Part shown: positions 59,954 through 64,000 of the stretch, one piece after another | Layout: each line of letters starts with the position of its first letter | How positions within the stretch are numbered: the stretch's first letter is position 1 | Assembly (NCBI RefSeq): GCF_000516985.1 | Contig: NW_006917094.1 | Span: 3,675,833-3,739,832, forward strand | Origin: Pestalotiopsis fici W106-1 | Taxonomy: Eukaryota; Ascomycota; Sordariomycetes; Amphisphaeriales; Sporocadaceae | Direction: 5' to 3' | DNA: 64,000 nucleotides | Translations under genes and position numbers: made by a program | The notes under the pieces: generated by a model | The model's database searches: none | Told to the model about the DNA's origin: nothing | The model's input: only the letters and a program-made list of their open reading frames with translations

Positions 59954-62775
59954 ATTTGGATACTGGGGGAGGGAGATTCATCCCTGGGAGGCTATAGTCT
60001 ATCTAAGATACCCAAGACCAGATGTCTAATGCCTCTATTCACAGGATCGGCTGCTGCATGAGCAAGATATATCATAGAGCTGCTAGTGCTAGGAAATATT
60101 GCAAGGTCGAGACATTGCGATGGCCCATCCATGGATAGCTCGTCTTGTGACCTTGCCACTCGCTAATAATTATAATTTCATATACATTGCGGTTGACCAT
60201 AGACTACTGCATCTGCTTGTACGTTGTACATTGCTGTTGATATTGATTACTACATCTCCATGCACATAAGCTTTCTCCTATTGCGACTGACTATTTTGCA
60301 AGAACATGGACGAACTCTTATGTATAGTTGAGCGGCCTTGACTGAACATGATAATGTGAGTCCTGGCCGAATTGATACGAGGGTTATACGACCAGTATCT
60401 CAAATAAAGAGTAATTAAAGATGGTCTACATCTACGAAAATATGTGTGTACAAACAGACTTAATCAACCCTTCCCGTTGCGGTACCCTTCGCACACTGTG
60501 GCGCAGCAGACGGTATCAATTCGACTAAGCACAATATTGAAGATGCTTCTTTCAAGTCCAAAACTAATGTACGGGCCGACCGGCAGTAAAAGCTCTGTCC
60601 CTACCGTATTACAGACAGCCTACATGAGGCCGTTACACGGATAGCCACACTAAGCAGCCACGAGTGGCGTATGCTGACATAAAGAAACATGAGGCGGCTC
60701 ATAAGATACGGAAGGAATGAGTGCCAGGCACCATATTCCAGACTGCCCTATCAAAGTAATTTGAATTTGCTATATTAGGTAAGGAACTGATGCTCTAAAG
60801 TTCGCCGCTATGATCACTTAGCACTATTGACAAGGAGGCCATGGAGTGGCTGCTGAGTGTGGTTTATTCGAGTTCAGCTTCAAAGGTTATTTTGCTTGTA
60901 CGAGCGTAACAGGCAGGGTTGAGAGTCTCTCCCCGTTTATGCGGACGTTATTTTGGTTTGTTATGCATTATCTCCGAGACACGGGTTTGTATTGGTCAAT
61001 GATTCATCTCTTTTTTGCCAACCCCATTGTCAAGCCTTGGTGTAACCTTGCATGGTGCCTTCTGAACTTGCTCTTGTAGGGAGATGGAGCATTTTCATTC
61101 TCCTTTTGTGCGGCGTCCGTCTAGAACGTCCAAATTTCCTATTAAGAGAAAAAAAAGAGCTCAGCCTATGATGTGCGTCAGAGATGGGTATTCATTAGTA
61201 CAAGAGTATTTGATTTTTCGTCTTGGTCTTTGGTTTCTTTTTTCGATACCCAATTCTCGAGAAAACATCCCTACACAAGCCACATGCTTTTGATGCCTGT
61301 AGTGGACGTTGCCGGCGGCAAGCAATCTGGCAATATTACAGTGTGCTGAAATCCAATATGCACGACGAGTAGGAAGGGAAAGGGGGGAAGGATGAGGAAA
61401 AGAAAGTATTGAAACAGTGGCACATGAACCCGTACGTAATGATGATTATTTGATTCAGCAGAAACGTACGGATTTGGAGGATGGCCGATATCATGACCTA
61501 TCAGCAATTTCCAGATCATCAATACTTTGCATCAGATAACGGAGCTGGAGTTTGGTTTGTTTTTCTTTCCTTTTCTCATACATGCCTGGATCGAATATTG
61601 TCTGTGGGATATGCATGAATTCTACTGATACTCCGTGGTACTTGTCTGACAAGTACAATCAAGGTTGTGTGGTCGTTTAGGAATCAAGTGGCCAGGGTTT
61701 TGTGTGCGATGCTCTCATGCGCGGGACGAACTGGACATCGGGAGGACTTTGGGTGTCAGCTACGTTTCTTTTCGCAGTATATCTAGGCACCCGGCTGTGA
61801 ATGAGTAAAATAAAGACAAAAATGTAATAATACGAATAACAATACGCCCCTGTGTCCACCTAGAGCATATCATATGAATCAAGTATCATCTCTGCAGCGG
61901 CCAGGGATACAACGTGGCTTAACGAGATGAAGATTGAATTCGGAGTTCCAGATGACCTGACTTCAGACGCTCAATTTAGTATCCATGACATGGTAACATG
62001 GCTCGATGAGAGGATAACCTGGGTAATCGATATCGCCTAACTTGCACCAGCGGGACAGTTGATGGTCAGCTTGAATCCCAGTGCAGTATGTACATACGCA
62101 ATACCAAAGCAAAATTTACACAAGCTCCTTTCTTCAAGCTATAAGTAGGTATTCAGTATTGGACGGTTAGCTACTTGGTATCTAGGTTAGATGACTTGAT
62201 ACATCACTAAAGTAAATACGTCCTGAACGGCATCTCGGCAGCATTGACCTAGGTCAATATTTGCCAACCCTCATCCTGCCAGAAAAAGAACAAACTTCTT
62301 CATGCAAAGACAAGCCCGAGTAGCCCATGGCTGATTCCAGCCTTACCTGCCTTACCATGGGGGTGGATGTCAGGTTTCAGCGGTCCTCCTGCGCTAACGG
62401 GTCACTACAGTGCCTAAGATACCCCACATGATCGGCGCCCGGCCCCCCCACCCCCCAGGCTGTTGTTTCCTTACTGTTCACACGGCGAACCGTCAGCGAT
62501 AAGCTTTCCCTCTGAGGCAGCAGCGGGACGTTAACAACCTCGAAGGGATTGCAAACAAGGGAACGAACCACTTTCTCTCTCTCTGTCTGCAACCCTGGCC
62601 CAGCCAACGACAACGTCTCCTTTCATCACCCTTCAATCTGCATCTCCTCCACTGTTGCTTTGTCGCTGCCTCAGAAAGGTTACGCCGCACCCCGAACCGA
62701 ATCCGACCCAGGACACACGCTTGGAATAGACAATTCTTTTCCTTCATCCAAGATTTCCTGCCAATATCCCGCCAG
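59954..62775. other. Large intergenic region, no gene
   Basis: About 2.8 kb. Only short frames are present (up to about 83 codons) without motifs. The last 400 bases are pyrimidine-rich and probably contain the promoter and leader of ATG5. Confidence 0.5.
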
Positions 62776-64000
62776 ATGAGCGGCGGCAGTGGCGGCGGCG
62801 GTGATCGCAGCAGCATCCCCGAGACCCTCTGGGACCTGCACGTCCCGCTCTACATCACCCACACCTCGCTCCCCAACACGCCCTTTGTCACCACAGTCCC
62901 ACGCTTCAGCTATCTGGCCCTGCTGCTTCCACGCCTGACCTCCTACTTTGGTCTGCCCTGCTCCAGTTTCCATCATGAACACGTGCTGCTGCGAAACCTT
63001 GCGGTTGGCCTGCTCGTTGACCTGTACTCGCCCACCTTGCCCTGGCGGCTGACTGTGGGCGACGGCACGAGCTGGGACATTGGCGACACTTTTCTAAACA
63101 GTGCCAAAGAGGTCTGTCTGTCTATCTGCCTATTCATCTGTTGACCCTTTTTGCCTGGTTTTCTCTAATCTTCAGGACTTTCTTCAATCCTGTCTCATCT
63201 GCTTCCCTTTTTTTTTTTTTTTTTTAATAAAAGTGCTGGCTTGCTATCTATTCTCGACATGGCCATGGCACGGGCGAGTTGTTTGCGCAAAATTTGTATC
63301 ACACATCCCTGATATTCAAGGCCAATAAGAGAGCTACTTGCATCGTTCTGCGACAGGGAATATTCACTTTGTATATTGACGCTGACTGCTATCTGCATTG
63401 CACAGGCGGACTTTGTGCGGAACGGCAATGCACAGCAGATCATGTCACTCTCCAAGGAGCACACGACAGCACTTTGGAATGCCGTTCGGGACAGTATGTA
63501 ACCCCGTGCCCGGCCCGTGTCATGCCAGTCCTTTGCTTTCTTCTGGTCTGACTCGTGTTGTTTGAAGACGACTACACCTCGTTTGCCAAGGTCAACTCGA
63601 GGCTACTCAACACCTCTCGCCAGCTCAGGAACGTGCCTATCAGGGTATACATCCCCCAATCTCCATCAGCGGATGGCGGCGGCAACGGCTCCGGAGCAGG
63701 GTCTTTCAAAGTAGTCCAATCCCTGGTGAACTCCCGGGTCCACGATAGTATGTTTGTCTACATCTATGACAGCTTGATGCTCCTTTCATCCCTTTCACTT
63801 GTGGGGGTTGACTACTTTATTGGCCAGGAACTAACCGGACACTCATCCGCTCCGAATAGGAACACCACAGACGCTTGGCGCAGCCCTTAGGGGCCTTCTT
63901 CCCATGTTATTCCCAAGCAGCCGGGATCCTGTGCTCGCCAATGTGGTACTTCACGGTGCTCCGGTGCCATTCTCGGCTCCGCTTGAGGAATTAATGCGAG
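62776..64000 (+). CDS. ATG5: Autophagy protein 5 (partial, 3' end missing)
   Basis: ATG5 is conjugated to ATG12 and, with ATG16, forms the ligase-like complex that attaches ATG8 to phosphatidylethanolamine on forming autophagosomes. Exons seen: 62776-63111, 63406-63493, 63568-63747, and 63860 to beyond the window end. The N-terminal ubiquitin-like domain reads [14 protein letters not shown] and [14 protein letters not shown]; the helical part has [48 protein letters not shown]. Lys111 in NSAKEAD corresponds to the ATG12 acceptor lysine (human Lys130 in MKEAD). The second ubiquitin-like domain contains [25 protein letters not shown] and [23 protein letters not shown]. The coding sequence is cut by the window edge with no stop reached. 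Confidence 0.95.

Overview
The window is nuclear DNA of a filamentous ascomycete, most likely a Sordariomycete and plausibly Hypocreales. This rests on short GT-AG introns (mostly 45-150 nt), a dispersed 5S rRNA gene with an upstream TATA box, a HET-domain gene, and fungal-type forms of NFS1, complex I 24 kDa, PKA-R, ATG5, a Rvs167-like BAR/SH3 protein and SPF27. All gene models were built by reading splice junctions and checking frame across every junction. No database search was run.

Layout. Positions 1-8 kb are gene-poor: a divergent 5S rRNA gene (5701-5819) and a decayed cytochrome P450 (about 6282-7240). From 8.1 to 17.4 kb lies an accessory block: an SDR oxidoreductase, a secreted beta-propeller-like protein, a truncated 5S pseudogene, an AT-rich RIP-like patch, a HET-domain gene, and a frameshifted gene for a small membrane-anchored protein of unknown function. 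A nine-exon sugar transporter (19.3-21.9 kb) and a kelch-repeat gene (22.7-24.4 kb) follow.

From 24.9 to 47.2 kb the region is mainly conserved housekeeping: complex I 24 kDa subunit, a PrxQ/Dot5-like nuclear peroxiredoxin, BAR-SH3 endocytic protein, NFS1 cysteine desulfurase, cAMP-dependent protein kinase regulatory subunit, splicing factor SPF27/BCAS2, neutral ceramidase, an intron-containing tRNA-Arg(UCG), and a CMP/dCMP-type deaminase. From 50.3 to 60 kb there are three secretion or transport genes in a row on the + strand: a laccase-like multicopper oxidase, an allantoate-permease-family (ACS) MFS transporter and an amino-acid/GABA-type APC permease. The window ends inside ATG5.

Fe-S assembly (NFS1) and an Fe-S client (complex I 24 kDa) both occur, but nothing shows a functional cluster; most genes are independent. 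I found no convincing undescribed multi-gene system. The most notable items are the variant 5S rRNA whose changes are compensated in its helices, its truncated relative 6.8 kb away, the P450 relic, and the one-base-frameshifted gene beside the HET locus.
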